DNA from: Candidatus Gastranaerophilales bacterium
Lineage (GTDB): Bacteria; Cyanobacteriota; Vampirovibrionia; Gastranaerophilales; Gastranaerophilaceae
DNA: 64,000 bases
Direction: 5' to 3'
NCBI GenBank assembly: GCA_944323995.1
Contig: CALUUN010000003.1
Coordinates: forward strand, 62,001 to 126,000
The position numbers and the translations under genes are program-made. How positions within the stretch are numbered: the first letter of the stretch is position 1; each line of letters starts with the position of its first letter. The notes below the pieces were generated by a model that saw only the letters and a list, made by a program, of their open reading frames with translations, was not told the origin of the DNA and ran no database searches. Positions 26,534 to 35,479 of this stretch are shown here, piece by piece.

Positions 26534-28261
26534 ATGTCAAATCAGAGAATAATAAATGTGGCACGCGGACTTGAAAAAGCCGATTTAGTCATAAAAAACG
26601 CGAATATAATAAATGTTCTGTCCGAAGAAATTCATAAAGGCGATATAGCAATTGCGGACGGAATTATTGCCGGAGTCGGAGAAGATTATCACGGCGAAAA
26701 AGAGATTGATGTCAACGGCGCCTATGTTTCACCTTCGTTTATTGACGGACACGTTCATCTGGAAAGTGCAATGGTTATGCCTGAAGAATTTGTAAAAGTT
26801 GTTCTTCCTGCCGGTACAACAACCGTTATAATTGACCCGCACGAAATTTCAAATGTTTTCGGTCTGCACGGAATAAGTTTTATGCACGAAGCCGTTAAAA
26901 ATCTTCCGATGGATGTTTATACAATGCTTCCCTCATGCGTTCCGGCAACTCCTTTTGAAACCTCGGGATTTGACCTGAACAGTTATGATTTGTCGCTTTT
27001 AATAGACAAACCCTGGGTTCTGGGAATTGCGGAAATGATGAATTACACAGGCGTGCTTAATCTTGACAAAAATATTATGGCAAAATTAGAGCTTGCAAAG
27101 TCTAAAGACAAACGCATTGACGGGCATGCACCCTATCTTAAAGGCAAGGATTTGTGCGCGTATATCGCAAGCGGCGTCAAATCCGACCATGAATGCACAA
27201 CTCCGGAAGAAGCGGTTGAAAAACTCAGACTCGGTATGTATGTTATGATTAGAGAAGGTACTGCCGCAAAAGATCTTGATGCACTGATTCCGGTTTTGAA
27301 AAATAATAACACGAGAAAATGTATTTTTGTAACCGATGACAGGCATCCGTCAGATTTGAAAGAACATATTAACGGTATGGTAAGACGTGCCGTTGAAGCC
27401 GGAGTTGACCCCATAAAAGCGGTTCAGGTCGCAAGTTTGAATACGGCGGAATATTTCGGATTGAAAAATCTCGGTGCAGTTGCACCCGGATATAAAGCTG
27501 ATTTACTTATTCTGCCTGATTTGAAAATGTTTAAGCCTTCTGTCGTAATTAAAAACGGCGGAATTGCCGCCGAAAACGGCCGCTTAAAAACGGAAATCGG
27601 TATGTCCGAACCCTTATCCTACAGAGGTTCGGTCAATGTAAGGTGGATTGTCAAAGAAGATTTTCAAATTCATGCAAAATCCGATACTGTCCGTGCAATA
27701 GAAATCGTTCCCGGACAACTGATTACAAAATCGGTCAAATCAAAAATTAAAATTGAAAACGAAAATGCAATAAGTAATATTGATACGGATACTTTAAAAA
27801 TCTGTGTCATAGAGCGTCACAGAGCAACAGGAAACATAGGAAAAGGCTTTGTTAAAGGATTTAACCTTAAATCGGGCGCAATAGCTTCCACTGTCGCACA
27901 CGATTCTCACAATATGATTGTAATCGGTACAAACGATTTTGATATGTATACGGCAGCCGTTGCATTGATTAAATCTCAGGGCGGAAAAGTTGTCGTAAAA
28001 GACGGTGAAATACTTTCTCAACTGCCGCTTCCGATTGCCGGTCTGATGTCGGACAAGAGTTTTGATTATGTTGTCCGAAAAACCGGAGAATTGAACTCTG
28101 CGGCTCATTCAATCGGCTGCACGCTTGAAGATCCTTTCATGACTATGGGATTTTTATCGCTTCCGGTTATTCCGGAATTGAAAATTACGGATAAGGGCGT
28201 GTTTGATACGGATATTTTTGACTTTGTCGATATATTTGAACCTGTAAAAGTCAATCGTTAA
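26534..28261 (+). CDS. ade: Adenine deaminase
   Basis: 575 residues, typical length for the AdeC-type enzyme of the amidohydrolase superfamily. The metal-binding IDGHVHLES motif, IIDPHEISNVFG, KSDHECTTPEEA and FVTDDRHPSDL are visible in order, and the C-terminal adenine deaminase domain holds IVIGTNDFDMYTA-like sequence. It converts adenine to hypoxanthine and ammonia for purine salvage. It has a normal leader with AAAGGA 7 nt before ATG 26534. rimI follows 28 nt downstream with its own promoter. Confidence 0.95.
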   Translation: MSNQRIINVARGLEKADLVIKNANIINVLSEEIHKGDIAIADGIIAGVGEDYHGEKEIDVNGAYVSPSFIDGHVHLESAMVMPEEFVKVVLPAGTTTVIIDPHEISNVFGLHGISFMHEAVKNLPMDVYTMLPSCVPATPFETSGFDLNSYDLSLLIDKPWVLGIAEMMNYTGVLNLDKNIMAKLELAKSKDKRIDGHAPYLKGKDLCAYIASGVKSDHECTTPEEAVEKLRLGMYVMIREGTAAKDLDALIPVLKNNNTRKCIFVTDDRHPSDLKEHINGMVRRAVEAGVDPIKAVQVASLNTAEYFGLKNLGAVAPGYKADLLILPDLKMFKPSVVIKNGGIAAENGRLKTEIGMSEPLSYRGSVNVRWIVKEDFQIHAKSDTVRAIEIVPGQLITKSVKSKIKIENENAISNIDTDTLKICVIERHRATGNIGKGFVKGFNLKSGAIASTVAHDSHNMIVIGTNDFDMYTAAVALIKSQGGKVVVKDGEILSQLPLPIAGLMSDKSFDYVVRKTGELNSAAHSIGCTLEDPFMTMGFLSLPVIPELKITDKGVFDTDIFDFVDIFEPVKVNR

Positions 28262-28289
28262 ATCAGGCTTGTTGTGGTAAAATAAGTTT

Positions 28290-28787
28290 ATGGAAATTCT
28301 AATCAGAAGAATGCAAAAAACCGATTTGGACGGGGTTATAAAGATAGAAGAAAAGGCCTACGGCGAGCATCACTGGTCAAAAGACTCATTTATGAACGAA
28401 CTTTCAAACGATCTTGCACGCTACTACAGCGCTTTGAACTCAGACGGAGAACTTTTGGGTTATGCGGGCTGCTGGCAAATTCTGGAAGAAGTTCATATCA
28501 CAAATATCGCTGTCAGCCCCGAATACAGAAGGCAAAAAATCGGTGAGCGGCTTTTGAGGCAAATTATTGACGATTGTTATAAAAATAAAGCAAAATATAT
28601 TACGCTCGAGGTGCGTGTTTCCAATAATCCCGCCATAAGCCTTTATGAAAAATACGGTTTTAAATCGCTCGGTGTGCGCAAAGGTTATTATCAGAATAAT
28701 AATGAAGATGCCTTAATAATGTGGACAGAAAATATATTTTACGATAAATTTAAATTGAACTATGAAAAACTTACGGCCGGAGAATAA
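28290..28787 (+). CDS. rimI: Ribosomal-protein-alanine N-acetyltransferase
   Basis: 165 residues of the GNAT fold. The acetyl-CoA site is in VSPEYRRQKIGERLLRQII (Q/RxxGxG/A), followed by LEVRVSNNPAISLYEKYGF and the C-terminal YYQNNNEDALIM, all typical of RimI, which acetylates the N-terminus of ribosomal protein bS18. TAAAAT at 28278-28283, preceded by TGG, ends 6 nt before ATG, so the transcript is probably leaderless. bioY follows within 1 nt, suggesting joint transcription although the functions differ. Confidence 0.9.
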   Translation: MEILIRRMQKTDLDGVIKIEEKAYGEHHWSKDSFMNELSNDLARYYSALNSDGELLGYAGCWQILEEVHITNIAVSPEYRRQKIGERLLRQIIDDCYKNKAKYITLEVRVSNNPAISLYEKYGFKSLGVRKGYYQNNNEDALIMWTENIFYDKFKLNYEKLTAGE

Positions 28788-28788
28788 C

Positions 28789-29457
28789 ATGACTGATGAC
28801 GAAACTATGATTCCTAAAATTAAAAGGGTCAAAAAAGAAAAAAAGAAAATCAGAATACCTTTGTTGAATATTCTTCTTGTCTTATTTTGTTCTTTTTTGC
28901 TTATGGTGTCGACATTTGTTCAGTTTAACATAACGCATTACATAATCCCGTTTGATATTTTTTCAAGCAATAATTTAACAAAAGCGGACTTTTTGTATAC
29001 GTTTTCAATAATCCCGCAGATTCCGGCGGTAATGTTTGTTGTGGGATTGATGGGAAGAAGACTCGGGATTACGAGTATTGTGCTGTATATTTTGATAGGA
29101 CTTTTCTGCCTGCCTATATTTGCGCTGGGCGGCGGCATGAGGTATGTTTTGGAACCCGGATTCGGGTATATTGCGGCTTATATTCCGGCGGTATTTTTTG
29201 CGGGAAGTATATTGAAAAGCGGTTTTTCAATCCGTAATATGCTGAAAGCCGTATTAATCGGCGTGGTTACAATTCATTTTATCGGAATAATCTATATGCT
29301 TTTCATTGCGGCTTTAAGACATGAAGGATGGGAATTTATAAAAGGCTGGGTAATTTCGCAGAGTCTTTTAAAACTGGCTTACGATTATGTTTTAAGTCTT
29401 GTTGCACTTTTTGTTGCAAAATATGTAAACAAATACATTAAATACTTAATCGGCTGA
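28789..29457 (+). CDS. bioY: BioY-type biotin transporter substrate-binding subunit
   Basis: 222 residues. After a basic cytoplasmic N-terminus (KRVKKEKKKIR) there are about six membrane segments. The segment GGGMRYVLEPGFGYIAAYI corresponds to the conserved BioY loop before a transmembrane helix. BioY works alone or with EcfA/T ATPase and transmembrane units, none of which are encoded nearby. The start is ATG 28789, immediately after the rimI stop, with GGAG overlapping the rimI end; an ATG at 28762 is also in frame. Its 3' end overlaps the convergent gshA-like gene by 20 nt. Confidence 0.85.
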   Translation: MTDDETMIPKIKRVKKEKKKIRIPLLNILLVLFCSFLLMVSTFVQFNITHYIIPFDIFSSNNLTKADFLYTFSIIPQIPAVMFVVGLMGRRLGITSIVLYILIGLFCLPIFALGGGMRYVLEPGFGYIAAYIPAVFFAGSILKSGFSIRNMLKAVLIGVVTIHFIGIIYMLFIAALRHEGWEFIKGWVISQSLLKLAYDYVLSLVALFVAKYVNKYIKYLIG

Positions 29458-30769
29458 GATTTTTAAGATATTTAATGAGTTTTTTGATATCTTTATTCCA
29501 GAGTCCGTTCCAGTTTCTGAGAATTATATCAGCCGGACACAAACCGTTTAAAGTCAATTCTTTTACAGGTTCAAGAAATTTTTCTTCGCCGGTGTTTAAT
29601 TCTATCAAAGATTTTTCCGCGATATAGAGAATTTCTGCAGCAATATCCGATACGGCGTAACTTTTTATTCTGCTTTGCAAAGCATTTTTCGGAACGTTAT
29701 ATCTGAGTTCGGCAAAATCTCTGCCGGCAAATTCTTTAAATAAATCTTCAATCTCATCCATTGCATGTTTGCCGTACAAAATTCCTTTGTATATCGCTAA
29801 AACAGCATAAGGCATGTGCGTACAATCGTGATTCCGAATTTCAATAAAATTTCTTAGTCTTACATCGGGGAAATAAAGATTGGCCTGCAATTTATAATCG
29901 TCCTCTGTCGGGATAAAACCTTCAAATCCGTCATTCATATATCCGGCAAAATTTATTCTGCCGTTAACTTCGACCGGATGTCCGTCTTTATTCAAAAATA
30001 TAACGGGAGAATTCATAACGGCTTTTATATAATCCTCAAATGAAAAGTCCCCGTCAAGATTACATGCAAATCCGCAGCGGTCGTTGTCGGTGTTAAGCCA
30101 GCTTAAAGCCCTGAAACTTTTGTATCCGGTTTCGACCCCTCCTCTTATAGGTGAATTTGCAAACATTGCGGTCATAAAAGGGGATAATTTATTTGCAATT
30201 TTGAATTTTCTTACTGCGTCTTGTTCATCTTCAAAATCAAATGCGCCCTGAATTCCGGCAGTTTCCCTCATCATAACGTCAGAGAGAATCCCCCAGAGGT
30301 ATTTTGCCATAATTTTGTAGCGCTTTTTCGGGATAATATTAATATTTTTGTGAGTTGTTAAAGGTGATACTCCGTATTCAAGCAGTGTTATATTCAACCT
30401 GTCAAGAATAGGAAGAATAACTTTGTTTAGTGACTTAATTTTTTTTTCTATATCAAAAATTGTTTTTTCGGGTTTTATGCTTAATTCAATCTGACACCCC
30501 GGTTCAAGAGTAATTGTGTCATGATTTTGTTTTAAACCTATGATATTGTAGTCATCCGTTATGTAGTCCCAGTTTTCTTCTTTTGCAAATTGTCTTAAAA
30601 ATTCAGAAATTCCGAAAGAATAATCAACGGCTTTGAACGAGGATGACGATACCGGAAGTCTTTCGTATTCTATACCGACAGTAAAATCTTCCGGCTTTTT
30701 GCAGCCCTTTGTATAAAGTTTCAGTATATCTTCTTTTCCAAGTTCAGGTTTAATTTGTGTGTTTATCAT
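29438..30769 (-). CDS. gshA: Glutamate-cysteine ligase, plant/alphaproteobacterial (GCS2) type
   Basis: 443 residues. The family's early motif FTVGIEYERLP (metal and glutamate binding), then EPGCQIELSI, MMRETAGIQGAFDF and FANSPIRGG are recognisable. It forms gamma-glutamylcysteine, the first step to glutathione. No glutathione synthetase is nearby, so gamma-glutamylcysteine itself or a related thiol may be the product. GAGGGA precedes ATG 30769. It converges on bioY with a 20-nt overlap and no intervening terminator. Confidence 0.88.
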   Translation of the reverse strand: MINTQIKPELGKEDILKLYTKGCKKPEDFTVGIEYERLPVSSSSFKAVDYSFGISEFLRQFAKEENWDYITDDYNIIGLKQNHDTITLEPGCQIELSIKPEKTIFDIEKKIKSLNKVILPILDRLNITLLEYGVSPLTTHKNINIIPKKRYKIMAKYLWGILSDVMMRETAGIQGAFDFEDEQDAVRKFKIANKLSPFMTAMFANSPIRGGVETGYKSFRALSWLNTDNDRCGFACNLDGDFSFEDYIKAVMNSPVIFLNKDGHPVEVNGRINFAGYMNDGFEGFIPTEDDYKLQANLYFPDVRLRNFIEIRNHDCTHMPYAVLAIYKGILYGKHAMDEIEDLFKEFAGRDFAELRYNVPKNALQSRIKSYAVSDIAAEILYIAEKSLIELNTGEEKFLEPVKELTLNGLCPADIILRNWNGLWNKDIKKLIKYLKNLSRLSI

Positions 30770-30858
30770 TTTTTCCCTCTTTTATTATAACATCATCAAA
30801 ACTATCAAAGAAAATTTTTTAAAACATTTACCTGTGTGTGGTATTATTATTTAGTAAT

Positions 30859-31695
30859 ATGAACTACTTCGAACGAGCAAAATTTTTCAGAACCAAAAAA
30901 CGTCTGGGACAAAATTTCCTGATAAACGGCGAAATTATTCAGACTATTATTGATAATGCAAATATTTCACCCGAAGATACAATTGTTGAAATCGGCCCCG
31001 GAGTCGGTTTTGTAACGGAACAGCTTGTAAAGTATGCCAAACAGGTTATTGCAATAGAACTGGATGAAGAAGCAATCAAAGAGCTGGAAAAACTCAATGC
31101 CCCGAATTTGAAAATTATCCATGCCGATATTTTGAAAACGGATTTGTCCTCACTTTGCGACGGTCAGATTAAAATAGTTGCGAATATTCCGTATTATATT
31201 ACAAGCCCGATTATTGCACATTTGCTCGGCGAAGTTGATGATTTGAACAATAAAAACAGAAACAAAATAACTGACATAATCCTTATGGTTCAGGAAGAAG
31301 TTGCAAGACGAATGACGGCGGATGAAAACTCACCGTCAAAGCAATACGGGCTTTTGACAATTCTGTCGCAATTCTGGGCCGATGTTGAGATTTTCAAGTT
31401 AGTCGGCCGCAAATCCTTCTACCCCGCGCCCAAAGTTAATTCGGCACTTGTAAAACTTAAAGTGAAATCCGAGCCGCGGCTGAAACTTTCAGACTACAGC
31501 CATTTCAGAAAAACAGTCAAAGCAGCGTTTTCTCAAAGACGTAAAAATATTAAAAACTGTCTTTTAAACGGCGGATTTTCGCGGGAAACAATAACAAAAG
31601 CGCTTTCAAGCCTCAAAATTGACGAAAACACCCGCGGTGAAAAATTGTCGATTGAAACTTTCGGAAAACTGTCGGAGGCGCTTCTAAAAAAATAA
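30859..31695 (+). CDS. rsmA: 16S rRNA dimethyladenosine transferase (KsgA)
   Basis: 278 residues from ATG 30859 (MNYFERAKFFRTKKRLGQNF). The SAM-binding VEIGPGVGFVTEQL and the catalytic NIPYYI tetrad region are intact, followed by the C-terminal PKVNSALVKL segment. It dimethylates two adjacent adenines near the 3' end of 16S rRNA. A GTG at 30838 is in frame, but the family aligns from the ATG; a TATTAT lies 11 nt before it. Its TAA is 3 nt before the first DUF559 element. Confidence 0.95.
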   Translation: MNYFERAKFFRTKKRLGQNFLINGEIIQTIIDNANISPEDTIVEIGPGVGFVTEQLVKYAKQVIAIELDEEAIKELEKLNAPNLKIIHADILKTDLSSLCDGQIKIVANIPYYITSPIIAHLLGEVDDLNNKNRNKITDIILMVQEEVARRMTADENSPSKQYGLLTILSQFWADVEIFKLVGRKSFYPAPKVNSALVKLKVKSEPRLKLSDYSHFRKTVKAAFSQRRKNIKNCLLNGGFSRETITKALSSLKIDENTRGEKLSIETFGKLSEALLKK

Positions 31696-31698
31696 AAT

Positions 31699-32147
31699 AC
31701 CCTCCCTTGAGGGGAGGGTGGAAATCTACGATTTCCGGGAGGGTGATTATGAATAAAAAATATCCAAAAATTTCTATATCAAATGCAAAAAACTTAAGAA
31801 CTAATGCAACAACTCCTGAAAAAATATTATGGACATATCTCAGGAAAAGCAATTTAAATAATTTAAAATTTAGACGGCAACAGCCAATAGGTCCTTATAT
31901 TGTAGATTTTCTGTGTTGTTCCCGTAAAATAATTATTGAACTTGACGGAGGACAACACAATATGTCTAAAAATATTGATTATGACAACATTCGTGATAAC
32001 TTTTTAAAAGAAGAAGGCTATACAGTCATTAGAATTTGGAATAATGATATTATTAAAAATATTGACGGGGTAATTGAATTCTTACAAGACTATACTAAAA
32101 CACCCACCCCAAAATCAAAGATTTTGACCCTCCCCTCAAGGGAGGGT
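31699..32147 (+). mobile_element. DUF559 element 1, bounded by perfect 21-bp inverted repeats
   Basis: The left end (31699-31719) is itself a hairpin, ACCCTCCC-TTGAG-GGGAGGGT, and the right end (32127-32147) is its exact reverse complement. Inside each end lies a second hairpin: GGAAATC-TAC-GATTTCC on the left and CAAAATC-AAA-GATTTTG on the right, and then a G-rich or C-rich tract. AAT flanks both sides, compatible with a 3-bp target duplication. The enclosed 450 bp encode one DUF559 nuclease domain that reads through into ispE. Confidence 0.75.
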
Positions 32148-33389
32148 AATAGAAATATCAAAATTCAATGTCCGGCAAAAATTAATCTTACGCTTAAAAT
32201 TACCGGTAAACGCCCTGACGGATTCCATGATATTGAAAGCGTAATGCAGACGATTAATCTTTTTGACTACCTTACGATTTCAACCGCGGCAAACGGCAAA
32301 TTTGAGATTAATCTTTCCGGAACAAGCAGCGAAATACCTTATAATGAAAAAAACCTTGTCTATAAAGCGGCTTTGCTTTTTATTGAGAGAACAAATCTTC
32401 AGCCGTGCAAAATTAATGTTTTTATTGAAAAAAATATTCCGGTTGCAGCGGGACTTGCAGGCGGCAGCACTGATGCCGCGGGTATGCTCTACGGTTTGAA
32501 TAAACTTTACGGTGAACCTTTGAACCGTTTTGAATTGCATGAACTCTGCGCAAAACTCGGTTCGGATTTGAATATGTGCCTTGAAGGCGGCAGGCAGAAA
32601 GCAACCGGCAGAGGAGAAATTTTGGAAAAATTGCCGTTTGAAGAATTTGAAGTTTCTTTAATAAAGCCCGTTAATCTCGGGATAAGCGCAAAAGACGCCT
32701 ATACAAAGTTTTCCCGAAAAATGGAAAGCAATTCTTCCCCTGCGGATAAAACAAAGCCCCCCACCCCAACCCTCCCCCTCAAGGGGGGAGGGGGAAAACA
32801 TTCCCATAAATACAACCGTTATGCAAAAGAAAAATCTGCAATATTACGGAAAAATATGACGGATGCTGAAAATAAGTTGTGGTATTATATTCGAAAAGAA
32901 CAAATAAACGGTTTAAAATTCAGGAGGCAACAGCCAATAGGACCTTATATAGCGGATTTTGTTTGCCAGAGTTTAAAGCTGGTAATTGAACTTGACGGCG
33001 GTCAACACAATGAGGAAAATTATCAGGAATATGACAGTGAAAGAACTGTTTATCTTGAAAAAGCGGGTTACAAAGTTTTAAGATTTTGGAATAATGAAAT
33101 ATTTGAAAATATAGAAGGTGTCACGGAAAAAATCAGCAATTTCGCGAATTCCCTCCCCCCTCGAGGGGGAGGGTCAGGGTGGGGGGCAACCGCCTTTTTG
33201 AATGATCTTGAATGGGCTGTGATTGATGATTACAAAGAATTACGGCAGATAAAAACTCTCTATCCCAATTCTGTTATGTCAGGTTCAGGTTCCACTTACT
33301 TCGGCATAGGTTTTGAATTTGAAAAACAGCCCGATTTCTGGGTGAAAAATAATTTAAAATCCATTCCGTACGGGGTGAAAGAAGTCTAA
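31749..33389 (+). CDS. ispE: DUF559-IspE-DUF559-IspE composite: CDP-ME kinase interrupted in frame
   Basis: 546 residues in one open frame. Residues 1-120 are a DUF559/Vsr-like PD-(D/E)xK domain (FRRQQPIGPYIVDF, IIELDGGQH). From residue about 138 IspE begins (CPAKINLTLKI, ATP-site VAAGLAGGSTDAAG). At about residue 337 a second DUF559 domain (IADF, VIELDGGQH) is inserted, and IspE resumes with TAFLNDLEWAV and NSVMSGSGSTYFGIG. Removing 435 nt would rejoin the IspE halves in frame. The start ATG 31749 has GGAGG 6 nt upstream, supplied by the element end; IspE has no ATG of its own in frame. Whether the kinase is functional is open. It makes 4-diphosphocytidyl-2-C-methylerythritol 2-phosphate in the MEP pathway. 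Confidence 0.88.
   Translation: MNKKYPKISISNAKNLRTNATTPEKILWTYLRKSNLNNLKFRRQQPIGPYIVDFLCCSRKIIIELDGGQHNMSKNIDYDNIRDNFLKEEGYTVIRIWNNDIIKNIDGVIEFLQDYTKTPTPKSKILTLPSREGNRNIKIQCPAKINLTLKITGKRPDGFHDIESVMQTINLFDYLTISTAANGKFEINLSGTSSEIPYNEKNLVYKAALLFIERTNLQPCKINVFIEKNIPVAAGLAGGSTDAAGMLYGLNKLYGEPLNRFELHELCAKLGSDLNMCLEGGRQKATGRGEILEKLPFEEFEVSLIKPVNLGISAKDAYTKFSRKMESNSSPADKTKPPTPTLPLKGGGGKHSHKYNRYAKEKSAILRKNMTDAENKLWYYIRKEQINGLKFRRQQPIGPYIADFVCQSLKLVIELDGGQHNEENYQEYDSERTVYLEKAGYKVLRFWNNEIFENIEGVTEKISNFANSLPPRGGGSGWGATAFLNDLEWAVIDDYKELRQIKTLYPNSVMSGSGSTYFGIGFEFEKQPDFWVKNNLKSIPYGVKEV
32757..33186 (+). mobile_element. DUF559 element 2, inserted inside ispE
   Basis: Imperfect 36-bp terminal inverted repeats, 32757-32792 and 33151-33186, match at 33 of 36 positions and include the palindromes CCCTCCCCCTCAAGGGGG and its counterpart with TCGA. 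The enclosed DUF559 domain shares FRRQQPIGPYI(V/A)DF and (I/V)IELDGGQHN with element 1. CAA occurs on both flanks (32752-32754 and 33187-33189), compatible with a 3-bp target duplication. Ends are translated as PPTPTLPLKGGG and LPPRGGGSGWG. Confidence 0.75.
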
Positions 33390-33392
33390 AAA

Positions 33393-33422
33393 AATGCCTC
33401 TCAATTTGAGAGGCATTTTATA
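33393..33422. terminator. Bidirectional terminator after ispE
   Basis: AATGCCTCTCAA / TTGAGAGGCATT inverted repeat with TTTTATAT on one side and an A-tract on the other, between convergent genes. Confidence 0.85.
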
Positions 33423-33424
33423 TA

Positions 33425-35479
33425 TTAACCCTTTTCTTCGGGTTCTATTGTCAGATGAATTGTAGGCGGATGTGCACGCCTTAGTGAATCTTGGACATCT
33501 AATTTTGAAATGTCACGTTCATTCGGAGTTCCAAAATCTTTTTTGACTCTTAATTCTCCGTCAACAGTTGCTTCATAGCCGTAGCGTCCTTCTTGTGTGA
33601 CGACAGTTTCTGTTTTGGTCGGTCGTGTATTTTCGACTACTTTAGCATTTGAGGCTTCTGTTGAAATTGTACGTTTGAATTTTTCAGGATCTGAAACATC
33701 AATTAATTTATATTTTTTGCCGTCAATTTCAATTTCATAATCCAATTTGACAACATCCGGCATGTTAGCGCTGCTTCTTGCAATATTGTGTGCATCTTTT
33801 ATTTTTCTTGCAATAGCGCTTGCTGCTTTACCTCCTATCGGTTTGCCGTCTTCTGTGGTATACATGTTTTCTGCAATACCGTACCAGTATTCACCGGATT
33901 TTCTTTGATATTCGTATGTTGTCGGACGTTCTTCCGTTACAGGCGGAGTATCCGTATTTTTAACTTTAATTTCAGGAATATGAGTTTCTACATTAACACG
34001 CATAGCTGCTTGTTGTTCTTCCGGTTCTTGAGTTTCAGCTTTGCCGGCAGCTTTCATATAAGCTATTACAAGTTCTTTTTTGCTTACGATTTGTTGTCCG
34101 TTTTTACCTGCGGCTTCTGCAAGGAATTCTGTTTTTTCTTCATCAGTCAAATCCAGCTCATCAATTGCACGCATTACGAGTTTTACTTTTTCAGTATCAT
34201 CTTTTGAACCGAAGCTCATATTTTCGTAAGCTCTGACAGTTCCGTCTTTTGTTTCGACATCTTTAAAGATTTCCTCAACACCTACACCGTGGAGAACATC
34301 TTCATCTTCAGTTCCGCCAAACAGTGCTGTTGCTACCGCACCGCCGATTATACCGCCGACAGCGCCGCCTTTCCAGTTAAATATGGTGGCTTTTGCCGAT
34401 GCACTGTCTGATACAAGCGTTGCACCGGTAACCGCGTTTGTTACAACAGCTTCAGCAAATGCATTAACAACCGTCGGGACGGCGCTTGCTCCCAATGCTG
34501 AAAGTGTTGCTACGCCAAGACCTTTCAAGAGGTTCTTCCATGTATCGTCTTTTACTTCGTAGCCCAAATCTTTCAATGCTTTTTTGGCTGCACGCATGCG
34601 TACTTCATCATCTGATGATTTTGCGGCAAAGTTATCACGTTCGTTAGGTTCAAATCTTCTGTCGCCGCTTATGTCTTCGGAAATTTCAAATGCGGCTTCA
34701 TGTACCGTAACACCGTCACGTTCCATTATGTTGTGAAGATTTGCGTTATGTTCGCCAATATATTTTTGGTTAATAACTTTTAATCTCAAATCATCTGCTT
34801 CATCGCCGAGTTTTTTCTTAGCATCTTTGAGTTCTTCTTTGGAGCCAAACAATCTGGTGCTTTCAATTTTGGTACCTAATGTAATATTGTGTGTCACGAC
34901 TTTAGCACCTTTTTCTGCATATTTTTCAAGCTCTTCAAATTCTTTCAAAATTGCCTGTTTTTGTTCTTCAGTTTCGGCTTTTTCAAGAGCTGCATCGCGG
35001 ATTGTTTTTTGAGCTTTCAGAGAATAATCTTTAACAATATCAACTAATGCTTTTTGCGCTTTGCGGTTTTTGTAAAGCGGTTTGTCCGTATCGGTTGCTT
35101 CAAGAGCAAGATCTCGCAATGCGGCTTCGTCTTCGCTGAGTTCTTTCGGAGCGTACAGAGAAGCAGCGTATTTTTCGGATTCCGCTTTCATCCTTGCAAT
35201 TTCATCTTCTTTTGCTTTTTTTGCTGCCTCGCGGCGTTCTTTGCGCGTAAGTTTGTCCTCAGGAGTCAAATTTTCTTCCTTTGCCGGTTCAACTTCCGCA
35301 CCCTTAATAGGGCCGTCTGCAGCTTTTGCCGCAGCTGCCTGCCTGAACTCGATAGTCATCTGTTCACGTTCGGCTTCTCCGGCCTTGTTCCACCTTTTTT
35401 GCTGAGATTTCGACAGCTTGTCAAATTCGGCCATTGTCAAAAATCTCGGCTGGTTGTTCTGCACATCATTCACTGACAT
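33425..35479 (-). CDS. Large charged coiled-coil protein with glycine-rich centre and LysM-like C-terminus
   Basis: 684 residues. Residues 1-290 are Lys/Glu/Ala-rich and strongly predicted helical or coiled-coil (ERREAAKKAKEDEIARMKAE). Around 325-400 is a hydrophobic, Gly/Ala-rich stretch (VGGIIGGAVATALFGG) that could insert in a membrane. Near 530-600 YWYGIAENMYT...AIARKIKDAHNIA resembles a LysM repeat, a peptidoglycan-binding fold. No N-terminal signal peptide. AAAGGATG precedes ATG 35479. I do not recognise the full-length family; a cytoplasmic or phage-like structural role cannot be excluded. Confidence 0.65.
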   Translation of the reverse strand: MSVNDVQNNQPRFLTMAEFDKLSKSQQKRWNKAGEAEREQMTIEFRQAAAAKAADGPIKGAEVEPAKEENLTPEDKLTRKERREAAKKAKEDEIARMKAESEKYAASLYAPKELSEDEAALRDLALEATDTDKPLYKNRKAQKALVDIVKDYSLKAQKTIRDAALEKAETEEQKQAILKEFEELEKYAEKGAKVVTHNITLGTKIESTRLFGSKEELKDAKKKLGDEADDLRLKVINQKYIGEHNANLHNIMERDGVTVHEAAFEISEDISGDRRFEPNERDNFAAKSSDDEVRMRAAKKALKDLGYEVKDDTWKNLLKGLGVATLSALGASAVPTVVNAFAEAVVTNAVTGATLVSDSASAKATIFNWKGGAVGGIIGGAVATALFGGTEDEDVLHGVGVEEIFKDVETKDGTVRAYENMSFGSKDDTEKVKLVMRAIDELDLTDEEKTEFLAEAAGKNGQQIVSKKELVIAYMKAAGKAETQEPEEQQAAMRVNVETHIPEIKVKNTDTPPVTEERPTTYEYQRKSGEYWYGIAENMYTTEDGKPIGGKAASAIARKIKDAHNIARSSANMPDVVKLDYEIEIDGKKYKLIDVSDPEKFKRTISTEASNAKVVENTRPTKTETVVTQEGRYGYEATVDGELRVKKDFGTPNERDISKLDVQDSLRRAHPPTIHLTIEPEEKG

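Noticed and set aside
31749-33389. Intein inside IspE
   Set aside because: No splicing motifs (N-terminal Cys/Ser block, TxxH, C-terminal HN) at the junctions; the insert is a DUF559 domain with palindromic ends.
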